In this document: positions 31,835 to 43,300 of the stretch, piece by piece
Position numbering within the stretch: position 1 is the first letter of the stretch
Layout: each line of letters starts with the position of its first letter
From: Symsagittifera roscoffensis
Taxonomy: Eukaryota > Xenacoelomorpha > Acoela > Convolutidae
Assembly (NCBI RefSeq): GCF_963678635.1
Contig: NC_087068.1
Coordinates: 31,064,318-31,128,317, forward strand
Direction: 5' to 3'
DNA length: 64,000 nucleotides
The notes under the pieces: generated by a model
Database searches by the model: none
What the model was told of the DNA's origin: nothing
What the model saw: only the letters and a program-made list of their open reading frames with translations
Position numbers and translations under genes: made by a program

Positions 31835-32707
31835 GAAACTGGAATGCGTCTTAAAGTCGCAAAAGTCGAAAAATGGAATGCGTCTTAAAGGACTATGTAG
31901 ATCCAGCTCGCGGAACTTTACCTTAATTGTCGGGATGCAAACTTCTAAAAAAAGGGATGATAAAAGAACCCCTAAAGGCGAGGAGGAAGGCAATAAATAT
32001 AATTTTCTAGAAACAGTTTGGGAAATGTTCCTAGTGCAGCACATTATATAGCCAACAAGTGTAAGACAGAAACGTTAGCCTTCTCTGCTCGATATCGTTA
32101 TTTCTAATGTTGGGATTGCAGATCTAACAACAAAAACTTCTTCTCCCGTAGGGAAAAGTGCCACTCATTCATTGAATTGGAGATCCTATTGACAAAGACT
32201 TCGACGGAACCCGAATGGCTTTTGACTTTCAGGAAAAAAGACTAGGACGGAATCAGAAATGAGTTAACCAAGATAAACTTGATTAAAAATCTGCAAATGT
32301 ATAGTGTCGTGGAAGCTTGGACCTGTTTCAAAAGCGTGACCGAACAATTTTTCAAAACAGTGTATTCTAAAACTAAATTCGTCCAAAGACATATAAGGTC
32401 AACTCCAGAGAGATTAAGCCTGTTTAAATTAATCAGAAAAAAATATGGAGTATATTTCGAGGAAATAATCGTGTTTTGACCTAATCACTTGAAAACAGAA
32501 AAAAATAAAGGGACCGCAGACATCAGCGCCAAATATTTTGTGAAGGTCAAATATATATCAGAGAAGAACCCTGGGAAGAACCCTCATCTTGGGAAGAACC
32601 CTTAGAGGTTCTGGTAATCTGTTCGACTAAAAACAATTTTGGCTGAATCAATACCAGCACTTGCTAAAACAGACGCCACATTAACAACATCACAACAAGA
32701 AAAACAA
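31835..32707. repeat. Repeat X, right full copy
   Basis: Matches 23006-23850 to the same right end, CAAGAAAAACAA. It contains a 61-codon open frame from the ATG at 32297 (32297-32479; MYSVVEAWTCFKSV, KFVQRHIRSTPERLSLF, KKYGVYFEEIIVF) of unknown identity. The two X copies are in direct orientation about 8.8 kb apart and enclose the RLE-type element and the array. Confidence 0.85.
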
Positions 32708-32949
32708 TTCTTTGGTTTTTTTTGCAAAAGTTTGCTGTGGTGAACCACATGGAATTAGAAATTGCAAGATTTGGTGGTTACGAACAATTTAAATTAGGAA
32801 CCATTTATAAGCGAAATTATTATTATGGATCAATTAGAAAGTGTGAACACATAAAAGTCCCCCGATCTAGATTGTGTACACCCCATGCTCCTGTTTAAAC
32901 TCCTGTTTTAACTTAGATCACCTAGATTACCTGGATGTAAAAAAATTGA

Positions 32950-33100
32950 AAAAACGTTCGACTCTGGCTCCCATAACAGGTTGGTTGAAATCCTCAAACA
33001 AAACGACATCGGTGGCAAACACGGGAGTGCAAGAAAAAAACTTCTTAAAAACAGCCTTCAGCATTGGGTTTCGGGCAAATTCAAATCGGAATTATTAAAC
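32950..33100 (+). pseudogene. RT motif A fragment
   Basis: Reads KTFDSGSHNRLVEILKQNDI and LQHWVSGKF, resembling the RT palm of Jockey/CR1-type elements around AFDSVSHN. It is isolated and out of order relative to the ORF1 that follows, so it is a separate relic. Confidence 0.5.
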
Positions 33101-33126
33101 TTATTAAATAGTCTTTTTCATACTAA

Positions 33127-33832
33127 ATGTCTGGTGCTACGACGAGGTCAAGATGTGTTCCATGTCAGTGGGGGAGAACTGGCTGATGTGCAAGGGCTGC
33201 AAAAAGTGGACGCATAGCTCGTGGATGGGATACTCTCATGATATCTTCAAATTTCTGGAGAGGACCGCAAATGTAAAGTTTCTGTACAATGGGTGCTTAA
33301 GTGCTGATCTTTGTCCAAAATCTACTGTGGATGTGGGCGAGCTGCGAAAGGCATTGAGGACATCAAAGAGTCACTGGAGATCATAAAATCTCGGCCTCCT
33401 GGAAGCTAGGTATTCTAGTGTCGTTAAATCTAGTTCCGATATATCTCAAGAATTGCGTTTAGTGGTCAGCCGGAAAGTAGCATGGGTACTGACAGCAAAC
33501 TTGAAAATCGAATATCTTTGAGCACGATGAAAAAATGATAAGCGATACAATAAAATTTTTTGGTGCAAATGCAGAGGAAATTTTCTCTTTCCGCAGACTC
33601 GGAAAATTTAACGCAACCAATAAAAAAACCCAGAGAAGTTTCGGTGCAGTTTCGAAATGTTATTACGGCAGATATATTATTTGCGCGTGCAACCATATTG
33701 AAAAATTACGAACCAAACATCAAGGGAAACAAATATTCAGTTTTTCTATCGAAATCCTTGTATAAAGAGGACCAAGAAAGGGAACAAAACTTGTTAAAGA
33801 AAAGACGCGAACTACTCGAATGAGGAAACGAA
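33127..33832 (+). pseudogene. ORF1 of a CR1/Jockey-like element (PHD plus RRM-like)
   Basis: From the ATG at 33127: MSGATTRSRCVPC, a one-base frame change, then ENWLMCKGCKKWTHSSW, a PHD-finger pattern. After about 33540 comes the ORF1 core: FRRLGKFNATNKK, then in the next frame REVSVQFRNVITADILFARA, LSKSLYKEDQEREQN and LLKKRRELLE, stop 33821. It would bind element RNA. Frame changes and stops make it non-functional. Confidence 0.65.
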
Positions 33833-34189
33833 GCAAAGGATATAAAAATCAGAAATAACATATTATACCTGAAAAACCAAGCAGTAAATTGAAAAATGCA
33901 CTGAATGACTACCAAACAAAAGCGGCGAATTATGAGCACTATGTTACAATGTAAGAAGCTTATTCAAACTAGAAAGAAGACAAACTTTTTCGAACAGTAT
34001 AATTTTAAAGAACTTTCAGAATCCGCGAATCCGAGATCTTTCTTGGAAATTATAACTGTTTTCTATCAAACAGAAGATCTTCGCTGCAATCAACATCTCA
34101 CGGTTGAACATTAATTGGCGCTAAGTCAGGCTTAATGTCAGAACTTGCAAGTTTTTAGTTTTAGTACCAACGGAGTGGCAGTAGCATGC
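33833..34189. other. ORF1-ORF2 boundary of the same element
   Basis: Degraded. IRNNILYLKN near 33852 may be ORF1 C-terminus. The endonuclease N-terminal half expected before 34190 is not recognisable. Confidence 0.35.
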
Positions 34190-34300
34190 TAAATTAAACT
34201 AGATAAACGAAAATAGCTTGTTGTCTCTTGTTATCTACCGCCTGCAAATAGCAAATATGCTCTGAAACCGAATGAAATAAATAGCCTGTTTAAAGACATA

Positions 34301-34887
34301 AAGAAATTGCGAAAGAACTGTTATTTATTTATTTATGGTGACTCAACAAATTGGTGCAACATGTCATCAATTAAAGAAACCGAAATATCATTTCTGGAAG
34401 AAATAGAGAATCTTGAAGTTCATCAAAATGTTAAGTTTATTACTGCCTCAACTGGTACTCTCGATTTGATCTTCACCAGCAAAAAAATCTATTAATAGAT
34501 GTTCATACTTTAGACAGTAATGATAAATTGGGAAAACTTTCAAACCATTATCCGGTCGAAATCTCTTTCAACGTAAAGCAATCGGATCTTATGCGTCGTA
34601 AGTTTATTAAAGAAGCATATTTAGTTATTGCAACGGTGATTACGATTTAGTCAATGAGCAAATACTAGAAAACCCTTTGACACGTACTGCCGGTGAAATG
34701 TAAATGTGATACTAAATCATTGGTATAACTGGTTATCCTCGCTTCTTAAAAGTGTATTCCAAAGCGCACTAAACATAGATCATCCTTGCCGCCATGGATA
34801 GGTCAATCGACTTCGAACCTTATTAAACGTTTACATACAGCTCGAAAGAACTATACCGAGTCTCATCCAAAAATTTTGCGCTTGATA
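34301..34887 (+). repeat. 588-bp tandem unit 1
   Basis: First copy. It differs from the others at TTATTTATTTATTT (others TTATTTGTTTATTT), lacks one G in GAAGCATATTTAG and has CTTCTTAAAAG. Confidence 0.9.
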
Positions 34888-35475
34888 AAGAAATTGCGAA
34901 AGAACTGTTATTTGTTTATTTATGGTGACTCAACAAATTGGTGCAACATGTCATCAATTAAAGAAACCGAAATATCATTTCTGGAAGAAATAGAGAATCT
35001 TGAAGTTCATCAAAATGTTAAGTTTATTACTGCCTCAACTGGTACTCTCGATTTGATCTTCACCAGCAAAAAAATCTATTAATAGATGTTCATACTTTAG
35101 ACAGTAATGATAAATTGGGAAAACTTTCAAACCATTATCCGGTCGAAATCTCTTTCAACGTAAAGCAATCGGATCTTATGCGTCGTAAGTTTATTAAAGA
35201 AGGCATATTTAGTTATTGCAACGGTGATTACGATTTAGTCAATGAGCAAATACTAGAAAACCCTTTGACACGTACTGCCGGTGAAATGTAAATGTGATAC
35301 TAAATCATTGGTATAACTGGTTATCCTCGCTTATTAAAAGTGTATTCCAAAGCGCACTAAACATAGATCATCCTTGCCGCCATGGATAGGTCAATCGACT
35401 TCGAACCTTATTAAACGTTTACATACAGCTCGAAAGAACTATACCGAGTCTCATCCAAAAATTTTGCGCTTGATA
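34888..35475 (+). repeat. 588-bp tandem unit 2
   Basis: Virtually identical to unit 3. Contains the 98-codon frame starting PPWIGQSTSN only because linker and endonuclease are joined at the tandem junction. Confidence 0.9.
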
Positions 35476-36062
35476 AAGAAATTGCGAAAGAACTGTTATT
35501 TGTTTATTTATGGTGACTCAACAAATTGGTGCAACATGTCATCAATTAAAGAAACCGAAATATCATTTCTGGAAGAAATAGAGAATCTTGAAGTTCATCA
35601 AAATGTTAAGTTTATTACTGCCTCAACTGGTACTCTCGATTTGATCTTCACCAGCAAAAAAATCTATTAATAGATGTTCATACTTTAGACAGTAATGATA
35701 AATTGGGAAAACTTTCAAACCATTATCCGGTCGAAATCTCTTTCAACGTAAAGCAATCGGATCTTATGCGTCGTAAGTTTATTAAAGAAGGCATATTTAG
35801 TTATTGCAACGGTGATTACGATTTAGTCAATGAGCAAATACTAGAAAACCCTTTGACACGTACTGCCGGTGAAATGTAAATGTGATACTAAATCATTGGT
35901 ATAACTGGTTATCCTCGCTTATTAAAAGTGTATTCCAAAGCGCACTAAACATAGATCATCCTTGCCGCCATGGATAGGTCAATCGACTTCGAACCTTATT
36001 AAACGCTTACATACAGCTCGAAAGAACTATACCGAGTCTCATCCAAAAATTTTGCGCTTGAT
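35476..36062 (+). repeat. 588-bp tandem unit 3
   Basis: Last copy. After GCGCTTGAT it leaves the repeat into TGAGCAGACAG, the unique continuation toward RT. It differs by AAACGCTTACAT (unit 2 AAACGTTTACAT). Confidence 0.9.
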
Positions 36063-36130
36063 TGAGCAGACAGAAACGAACGCCGAAATAGACGAAGCCG
36101 ATTACGAACAATATCTTGCGACAGAGTGAT

Positions 36131-37880
36131 CAACGAGAAAACTTTTTAAATACTTTAAAGCTTTTCATAAGTCAAGCTTACCAAGTATACTGAAGTAAAA
36201 AGTGAGACCGCCGATACCGATCCATTAAAGGCAGAATTATGTTCAAAATTTTTCGCTTCTGTGTACATTGAATTGTGTACGTTTTCAGAACCACCCGAAA
36301 CTGATTCCAATACAGTCCTTGATACAATTAGTTTTAGTGAGCTCGAGATACGTGAAAAATTTCAATCGTTGAACACGAATAAAAGTAAACGCCCGACGAT
36401 TTACCGCCAGTACTGTTCATTAAAACACAAGCATCTCTATCTCATTCTATCTATCAAATATTTTCTAAAATTATTCAAACGAGGCGGTTTCCAGACTACT
36501 TGAAAGCAGCTATAATCAGCCCAATTCATAAAAAATACAATAAAAGTTATATTGAAAATTATAGACCCGTCTCGCTTCTTTGTATAGTTTCAAAAATATT
36601 AGAGCATATAAAATTCAGGAGATTATATGATCATCTATCACCTATGTTTCATAGCTCTCATTATAGGTTTCGGAAGAACAAGTCGACGGTCTTACAGCTA
36701 TTAACTTTCTTACAGACAACCTACAAAAGTCAGGACGAAGCGAGTGATATGAAACCGTTTTAGCGGTTTTTAGTAAAGCGTTTGACCGTAATGACCACGG
36801 TATCCACTTGATGAAGCATTTCAAAAATGGAGTATGTAGAAAATTGATTAAATTATTGAAATCTTATCTGTCAAAGAGGTGCCAATCTGTCAAAGTGAAT
36901 AGCGAAATCTCAGATCCAAAGCCCGTAACAACCGGAGTTCCCCAAGGCAGCATCCTCGGGCCATTGTTTTATCTAATTTTCATTAATGACTTGCCTTATC
37001 TTGGACAAAATGTCACACCTTTACTTTTCGCCGATGATGCAAAAGTCATCAGCCTACGATTAGCTAAAGAAGAATTTCAAAATGAACTTAGTGTGATATA
37101 CAACTGGACAGTCGAAAATAATATGCCATTCAATGTTGATAAATGCACCCACGTGAGCTTTAATAAGAGTTCAAAAAAATTTTGCTTCAACAAAACCAAA
37201 ACTAAATTAGTAAGCGATCAGAAAGATCTAGGGGTTATAATTTCAAATGATATGAGCTGGAATCTACACATTGACAAAGCAGTCTTAAAAGCAAATAAAA
37301 CTTTTTTCGCAATCAAAAGAAACATATCGAATTTAAACAGCGTAGCGAAACTGAATTTATTCAAATTCATGATAATCCCCGTGATTCTTTACGCAAATCC
37401 GTAGTTTGGTTTAAATAAGTACGTAATGACCGAATTAGAGTCGATTCAGCGAAGAGCAGTAAAATGGATTTGCGTAATTAGTGTCCCATACAAAGAAAGC
37501 TTGGAAGTACTAGGGATTCTTCCTTTCCCAAAATAGCTTCAGCTAAACAACTTGCTGTTGCTTTCAAAATTGATTTTGGGACGTTATGAGGCATATAATT
37601 TAGACATACCATATTACACAGAGTTCTCGCGCGCCAATTTGTTTCAGCTGAGACGTCCAAGGAAAGGCAAAGGCGAACAGAACTTCATGTACCAAACCTG
37701 TCGACTTGCGAATGTGTTAAAAGTCGATTTAAGAAAGGAATTGGCTTGAAACAACGACTTCCAAAAATCTTCTGGTCAAAATTTGAGCAATACAATGAGA
37801 GCGACAAGTGCACTTGGAAATTAGCGTGCGATTGTACGACGAACAATTGCAGAAACAGAACTGTTATATGAAACCAGAAA
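36131..37880 (+). pseudogene. Reverse transcriptase of the CR1/Jockey-like element
   Basis: Readable in order: AAIISPIHKKYNKSYIENYR (finger motif), then PVSLLCIVSKILEHI, RKNKSTVLQLLTFLQ, a broken motif A region near 36770, KLIKLLKSYLSKRCQSVKVN, GVPQGSILGPLFYLIFINDL (motif B), PLLFADDAKVI (motif C, FADD), FNVDKCTHVSF, DLGVIISNDMSWNLHI, and after a stop the C-terminal ELESIQRRAVKWI. At least four stops or frame changes. It ends in a (TAC) repeat at 37927, as CR1/L2-type elements end in short tandem repeats. Confidence 0.88.
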
Positions 37881-37926
37881 CTGACGGGGTCCAAACCCCT
37901 TGCGTGAACCACAGAATTCAAATTAA

Positions 37927-37943
37927 TACTACTACTACTACTA
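37927..37943 (+). repeat. (TAC)n tail, 3' end of the element
   Basis: TACTACTACTACTAC-type run directly after the RT C-terminal region, read as the 3' microsatellite tail of the retrotransposon. Confidence 0.6.
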
Positions 37944-37944
37944 A

Positions 37945-38745
37945 TGGCAAAAAATCAGGATTGGAAACATCCAAGGATCTGTCTTAGGCCCAATTCTGTT
38001 CCTGATGTAAGTGTAATAAATCCCTTGCTACCACAATTCCGAAGTTTGCCTGCTTGCCGAGAATGAAAAACTAAATCGCAGAGAAGAATTGAGGAGAGAA
38101 TCGAAAACGATTTAATATGATCTGGACAAACTCATTGCGTGGTCAAATCAAAGTTTGTTAGATTTCAAGATAGACAATTGAATTTTTGTGACAATTGCAC
38201 TCAAACCAGAAGAGTCACCAATCGTATATATTGGAAATTTTCTGAAAAAAGTCAAGTGGGAAAAAGATTTTGGCTTTTGGGTTGACTCAAAGCTCTCATT
38301 CAAAGTAATTAGGATGAAAAAACAAATTCCATGATAGCGATGAGTAAAAAACCACTTTGAATGAAAAATCACTCTTTAAAGTCACTGAATTATTTTCTTC
38401 AGTGTGTAAAAGTCTCTGATAAGGCCAACCCTCGAACATTGTAATCAAACCTGGCGTCCCAGACTGAAAAAAAACATGTGAATATATTAGAAGGTTTCCA
38501 ACGAGATGCATGGGTTGAAGTGGAAAAGTTGTTTTGAAAAATTGAAAGAACAGAATCTACCAACTACGGAGTACCATCGCAGACGCTGGGCCATGATCAA
38601 AATGTATAAAGTTTGTTACGGAAAGTTCGGTTGTAGAGCGACTAGAAGTCTTTTTGAACAAAACGACAGTGAAGCTGGAGAAAACAACTGTAAAGTCAAA
38701 ACAGTCAAAGCAAACCTGGAAGTACGAAAACATTAGAGCTTGAAC
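37945..38745 (+). pseudogene. Second RT relic (L2/CR1/Jockey-like C-terminal half)
   Basis: IGNIQGSVLGPILFL (motif B), YDLDKLIAWSNQSLLDFKID, DFGFWVDSKLSF, then from 38515 WKSCFEKLKEQNLPTTEYHR and RRWAMIKMYKV, matching the conserved C-terminal region of L2/CR1-type RTs. Motif C is lost and the frame is broken repeatedly. It starts immediately after the (TAC) tail, so it belongs to a different element. Confidence 0.65.
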
Positions 38746-38759
38746 TGACTGCAACAATC

Positions 38760-40125
38760 AACCCGAGGAGAATGGCGAAAGCTGAAACATAAGGTAGTTC
38801 AAAACAGTGTTGGACAAACATTGGGAGAAAAATGAATTCCTTTCATACGTGGTTGAAACTCAGGAACTGATTACCGAAAGCGATACACCTGTTTATCAAT
38901 ATTTGAACTAAAAAGAACTGAACTAAACTAAATTGAGATAAACATTTTCATGCAAAATTAGCAAAGCCTCATAATTTTTTTTCTGCGATACAGTTTCCAG
39001 GTATGGTCTCCTTCCATTGCTTCTCTAAACCAATTAGAAAGGTCCAGGCGGCAGTAACTCGCTAGATTTAAAAACAAAACTAAGTTTCAGCCTTGAGAAA
39101 CATTCGATTACTGCACAGTAGTTTTGAGTTCATTAACGTTCAGCCTCGCCATAATAAATTGGAGATTGCTCAATAAGCCACGCACCAAGAACTTCAGTTC
39201 CGATAGCAAATACTTGTGAGGGCTATACAAAAAGCAAACGAGCTTAAATGTCAACACAGAATCAGAACTGATGATTATTAAATCGATAATCAATTGCACA
39301 AAAAGCGGATACCTAAGCGTTACAGAAAAAAATAAGATCACACAGGTCTTGAAAAAAGTGCAAAATAAAGGTTGAATTGTTACAAAAAATAGTTCGATAG
39401 AGCTAAAATCATACCAGCACAACTTTATGTTGTCTTTGAAATTTTTTGTTATCTTCAATGGGTTTTTCCTTTAATTTTTTTTTTCGATTTTCATCAACTC
39501 AGAATCAATGTTTGAAAGATTTTTTCGAATGATTTCCATTTTGAAGCGGCGATATGGAAAATTGATTTTTGGAGAAAAGCAGTTGAACTACAGTTTTAGA
39601 AACGATCTTGGATATTCTCTCATTGATAATATTGTTAACTGTGTCAAGCAGATTATCCGCGCGAAGAAAGCTTTTGTCACCTGTAAATATGCGATAAAAT
39701 AAATCGAAAATTCAAATTCAAGCCTTTTTTTTGAATTTTTGAGCGCCCTGTGTAAACTATAGAAAAAATGAGTAAGAAAGATGATACATAACAAAGCACT
39801 GGAGCAGGTTTTTCAAGGTAGGTTTGGGTGTTTTTTTGGTCACATCAACTGTTTTTTATGCGTGCTGCTTTTTTTGCTAGGACATTTTTGACCTGAGTTT
39901 AGTTTTAAATCCATATCGATACTTAGGTCAAAGGTGTTCGACCTCTATTTATTTACTTTAACTGAATTTCTACGAATAAGAGTTTATCCTCATTGAGACT
40001 ACTATAACATTTTTTTGCAAAAGAAGATTAAGTCGTTAACTGAAGCGTTCAGCATAAAGTTATGATTCTGACAAGTGTGACTAGTCTATTAAACGTTTTT
40101 TGCAAGTCTGATAATTTAAACAAGT
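38760..40125. other. No supported gene
   Basis: AT-rich. A hydrophobic open frame of 116 codons on the minus strand (39108-39458) has no recognisable family and no splice context that convinces. Confidence 0.3.
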
Positions 40126-40129
40126 TTGG

Positions 40130-40402
40130 TCATACCGATTTAAAAAAAAAATTTACAATATGTACACGAAATTCAATATCATTAAAGTAAAAATTATTAA
40201 AAGCGGGTGGATGATCGTCCTCTACGCCTTCTTTTTTCTTAGTTCTAGTGAATCCAAAAAAAATGGAGAACAACATACGAGTCCTTTTTTGATAAAAAGG
40301 GGCCAACAAATCTGTAGAATTGTTCGAGAGTCCAATCTGTTGCAAATTGGCCATCAATATTTTTTGACCTATTGAATCAAATGTTTTGAAAAATCCAACC
40401 AA
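40130..40402 (-). pseudogene. Non-LTR reverse transcriptase fragment
   Basis: Minus strand reads VGFFKTFDSIGQKILMANLQ then QIGLSNNSTDLL and FYQKRTRM, followed by FNNFYFND in place of the usual FIND. This matches RT motif A to B of Jockey/CR1-like elements (DFSKAFDS, IFIND), with the motif A aspartate replaced. Traces of upstream RT may continue to about 40570. Confidence 0.6.
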
Positions 40403-42055
40403 GCTCCGATTATTTATTAATTATCGCCAATACTCCTATAAATAAATTCTGCACAGTATAGTAGGACATCATAAGTTGAGTATTTTGTCATACATCCGAA
40501 CTGGTTTTGTTACATGATGTTTTTGATTCCTAATTATTTGGTTAGTGGTTTTGACACTAATTATTCGAAAACATTTGAATAAGTGCTAGTTATAGATATT
40601 AAGCAATTATGACATAGAAGCCTGTCTGAAGAAATGAAAACTGAAGTAACATTTGCATGCTTCGAATGATTTTGTAAAAGCTAAAGTAAAATCAATAAGT
40701 CGGCCATTTTCATATCATTCGAAATTATATAATGAAATGTGATTTTCAGAGCTGCAATGGGAGAATTGTGTTGAGCCAAACCTTGATCTTGTCAATGAAA
40801 TTTGATCTCAGTTTTTGATTTGTTAGCTTAATGATTATCTCAGTTGAAAAAAATTTTGTTTCATTTGTGCAGTAACCATAAAAAACTTCTTGAATTCTTG
40901 TATTCTTTTCAGTTTTTTACATTTTTTTAATGTCGAAAGGACAGTTCTTTGTTTGAATTAGGCTTTGCGTTCATGGTTGAACCATTTAAACTATTCCTCA
41001 GTCAATTTCTTCTAATGAATTTTTTTTCTCGTGCAGGCGTTTTTCTCCAATGCCATAAAAACAACAAAAAATATCGATTTTAAATTTCATCACAGCAGTC
41101 CAGTTTGTACAATTCAGGATCCTTAGCAATGTTTCTACATAAAATTCCCCAAAATATGATTCTCGATTGAAATATTAGTTTTTTAGAATAACTAAGGGTA
41201 ACTGATATTATACACAGCGCTCAGAAAATTGGAGCATTCTGTTATAGCATTATCTATCTTGAGACACAAATCATCCAGTAGTTTTTTTAAATGTTTTAGT
41301 AGGGTTTTATTAATTATTCAAATAAAAAAAAAGTTCTTTTCCTTATTAGCGTTGTATTCAATCCATAGGGATTTACAATCCAATTTTTTGTAAGAAAAAA
41401 ACATTCAAATCTTGTCGCAACTAGGCGATATTACTAATAGTATGTAGCATGTTACGCCTCCTCCTCTTGATTTGCCGTTATCGAGGGAGCATGAATGATT
41501 TGCTGTTGTGGGAGGTTATCATTAGTGTTTAATCTTGTTTCAGATAGAGTCATATCACCTAGTTCATTAAGTAAATTTTCAGCGCATTTCGCTTTCTAAT
41601 TTTACTGTGGCAGTTTTTACGCTATTTTTGGATCTCCATTGTATTGTTGAGAGGTAGTCAATATTTTTTAGTGTGTTAGGCAAGGGCCTGAATTTTTTTT
41701 TGATAACACCATTGCGAATCATAAAGCAGAATGCTAATGTTACGATATATGCATTATTTTTTTTGTAAGACAAAAACATGTTGATAAAGATGTCCTGTGT
41801 GATTGTAGTATTCCATTGGCATGAAAACAATTTGATATTGTAGTTAGATTAGCCCGGAAATTGAATAAATCCGGTAAAGTATGCTCAGACAAAAAAATTT
41901 TCATTGATTTGTTACTTCCAGAACGTAGATTTCAATAATCTTCTGGAAAAACTGATAACCTCAAAGTTTTGTTTTGGTTCAGGTGAAATAAATAATTACA
42001 AACTAGTAAAAGCTGCTCCTGAAAAACAGTAATGTGTATATTTAACTGAAAAACT
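40403..42055. other. No supported gene
   Basis: Long AT-rich stretch with homopolymer runs. No exon, RNA or repeat was recognised. Confidence 0.35.
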
Positions 42056-43300
42056 GTTTGTAGCAATGGATGGTTGGCTGGTTAATGGGATGGCTGGTTG
42101 AATGAATTGTTGGATTGAAGGCAGGACAGATGGATGGATAGCTGGATACATGGATGGATGCACGGCTGGTTGGAGGGATGTATTGCTTTAGTGACGTCTG
42201 GGTTGAAGGATGACTGGTTGGACATATGGCTATATGGATTGATGGCAGGCTAATCTACTAGATGGATGGCTGGCTGTATGGAAAAAAATTGCTGGTTAGA
42301 GGGACGACTGAATGAATGAATGGTCTGGTGTACAGATGGGTGGTTGAATGAAGGTATAGCTGGATAGATGAATAGCTGGATATATGGATATCTAGATGGA
42401 TGAATCACAAGATCGATGATGAATAGCTAAATCAAGGCCCGATAAGTAGCCAGATAAACGATAGCTGGGTGAGATAGATGGGTCGCTGTATGGATGGATA
42501 GATGGCAGGGTAACCTGAGGGCTAGATTGATAGGTTGATGGCTGGTTGGCTGGATGGGTGGAAGGCAGAATGAATCGATGGATGGCCAAATGGCTAGATA
42601 GATGGATGGCTGGTTGGATGGATCAATCGATGGGTAGATGGAAGTGATGAAAGGAGGCTTGGCTGATGGGCGGTTGGGTGGATGCATGGGAGTATGGAGA
42701 TTGGTGCGGGTGGAGGAATCGATAAACGCATGAATGGACGTATAGATTAAAGATTGTATGGCTAGATGGCTGGTTGGATGGTTGGCTGGTTGGAGTAATG
42801 GATGGCTTGAGTGATGGTTGAGTTGATGCATGACAACTTGGATAGATGGATGTTTGGCTGGATGAATGGATGGCCAGCCGAATAGAAGGATGGTTTGATG
42901 CCTGGATGGATAACCTGATGCATGGATGGATGACCTGATAATGGATGGATCGCTTGATGAATGATTTGCCTGATTGGTGGATGAATGGCTGATTTCGTGG
43001 ATGAATGAAAGAATAGATGAATGACTGAATAGATGGATGGGTAGATGGATGGGTTGATAAGGGTTAAATAGACGGGCCAATTTATAAATAACGGGCTTGA
43101 TGTCTTGTTGAATGGATTGATGGCCAAATGGTTGGATGGCTTGAGAAATGGATAGCTGATTGGATGAGTTGCTCGATAGATTAATGGACGGACGGATATT
43201 TTTCGCATTTATGGATGGTAGAATTGATGAATAGCTAGATTGTCCGATTGATGGATGGACCGCTAGCTGGAAGGGGGTAGTTGCTAGATGGGTATTTGGC
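42056..43300. repeat. Degenerate (ATGG)n-type satellite, ~1.25 kb
   Basis: Built almost entirely from TGGATGGA, TGGCTGG, GATGGATGG and TTGGATGG words, so a 4-bp period dominates with many point changes and no longer fixed unit. It strongly biases the strands (G and T plus A on one, C on the other) and creates long open frames of Pro, Ser, His and Ile codons on the minus strand. Confidence 0.9.

Larger units (their letters stand above)
34190..36130 (+). pseudogene. Endonuclease end and linker of the element, internally triplicated
   Basis: Readable: CYLFIYGDSTNWCNM (endonuclease GD-x-N region, shortened), FLEEIENLEVHQNVKF and ASTGTLDLIFTSKK, NHYPVEISF (in place of SDHYP), then linker PPWIGQSTSNLIKRLHTARK. 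The block from AAGAAATTGCG to GCGCTTGAT is present three times in tandem, so the frame repeats EN-linker-EN-linker-EN-linker before reaching RT. Stop codons after IFTSKKIY and in the linker break every copy. Confidence 0.75.

Noticed and set aside
23006-32707. Interpretation of the X repeats as LTRs of one intact element
   Set aside because: No TG...CA ends, no primer binding site and no gag-pol between them; the enclosed coding sequence is of RLE non-LTR type. Left as an open observation.
39108-39458. 116-codon hydrophobic frame, minus strand
   Set aside because: Phe/Leu-rich composition is expected from T-rich sequence; no family and no splice context.
42427-43080. 217-codon open frame on the minus strand, rich in Pro, Ser, His, Ile
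   Set aside because: It is the translation of the 4-bp satellite; the absence of stops follows from the motif.
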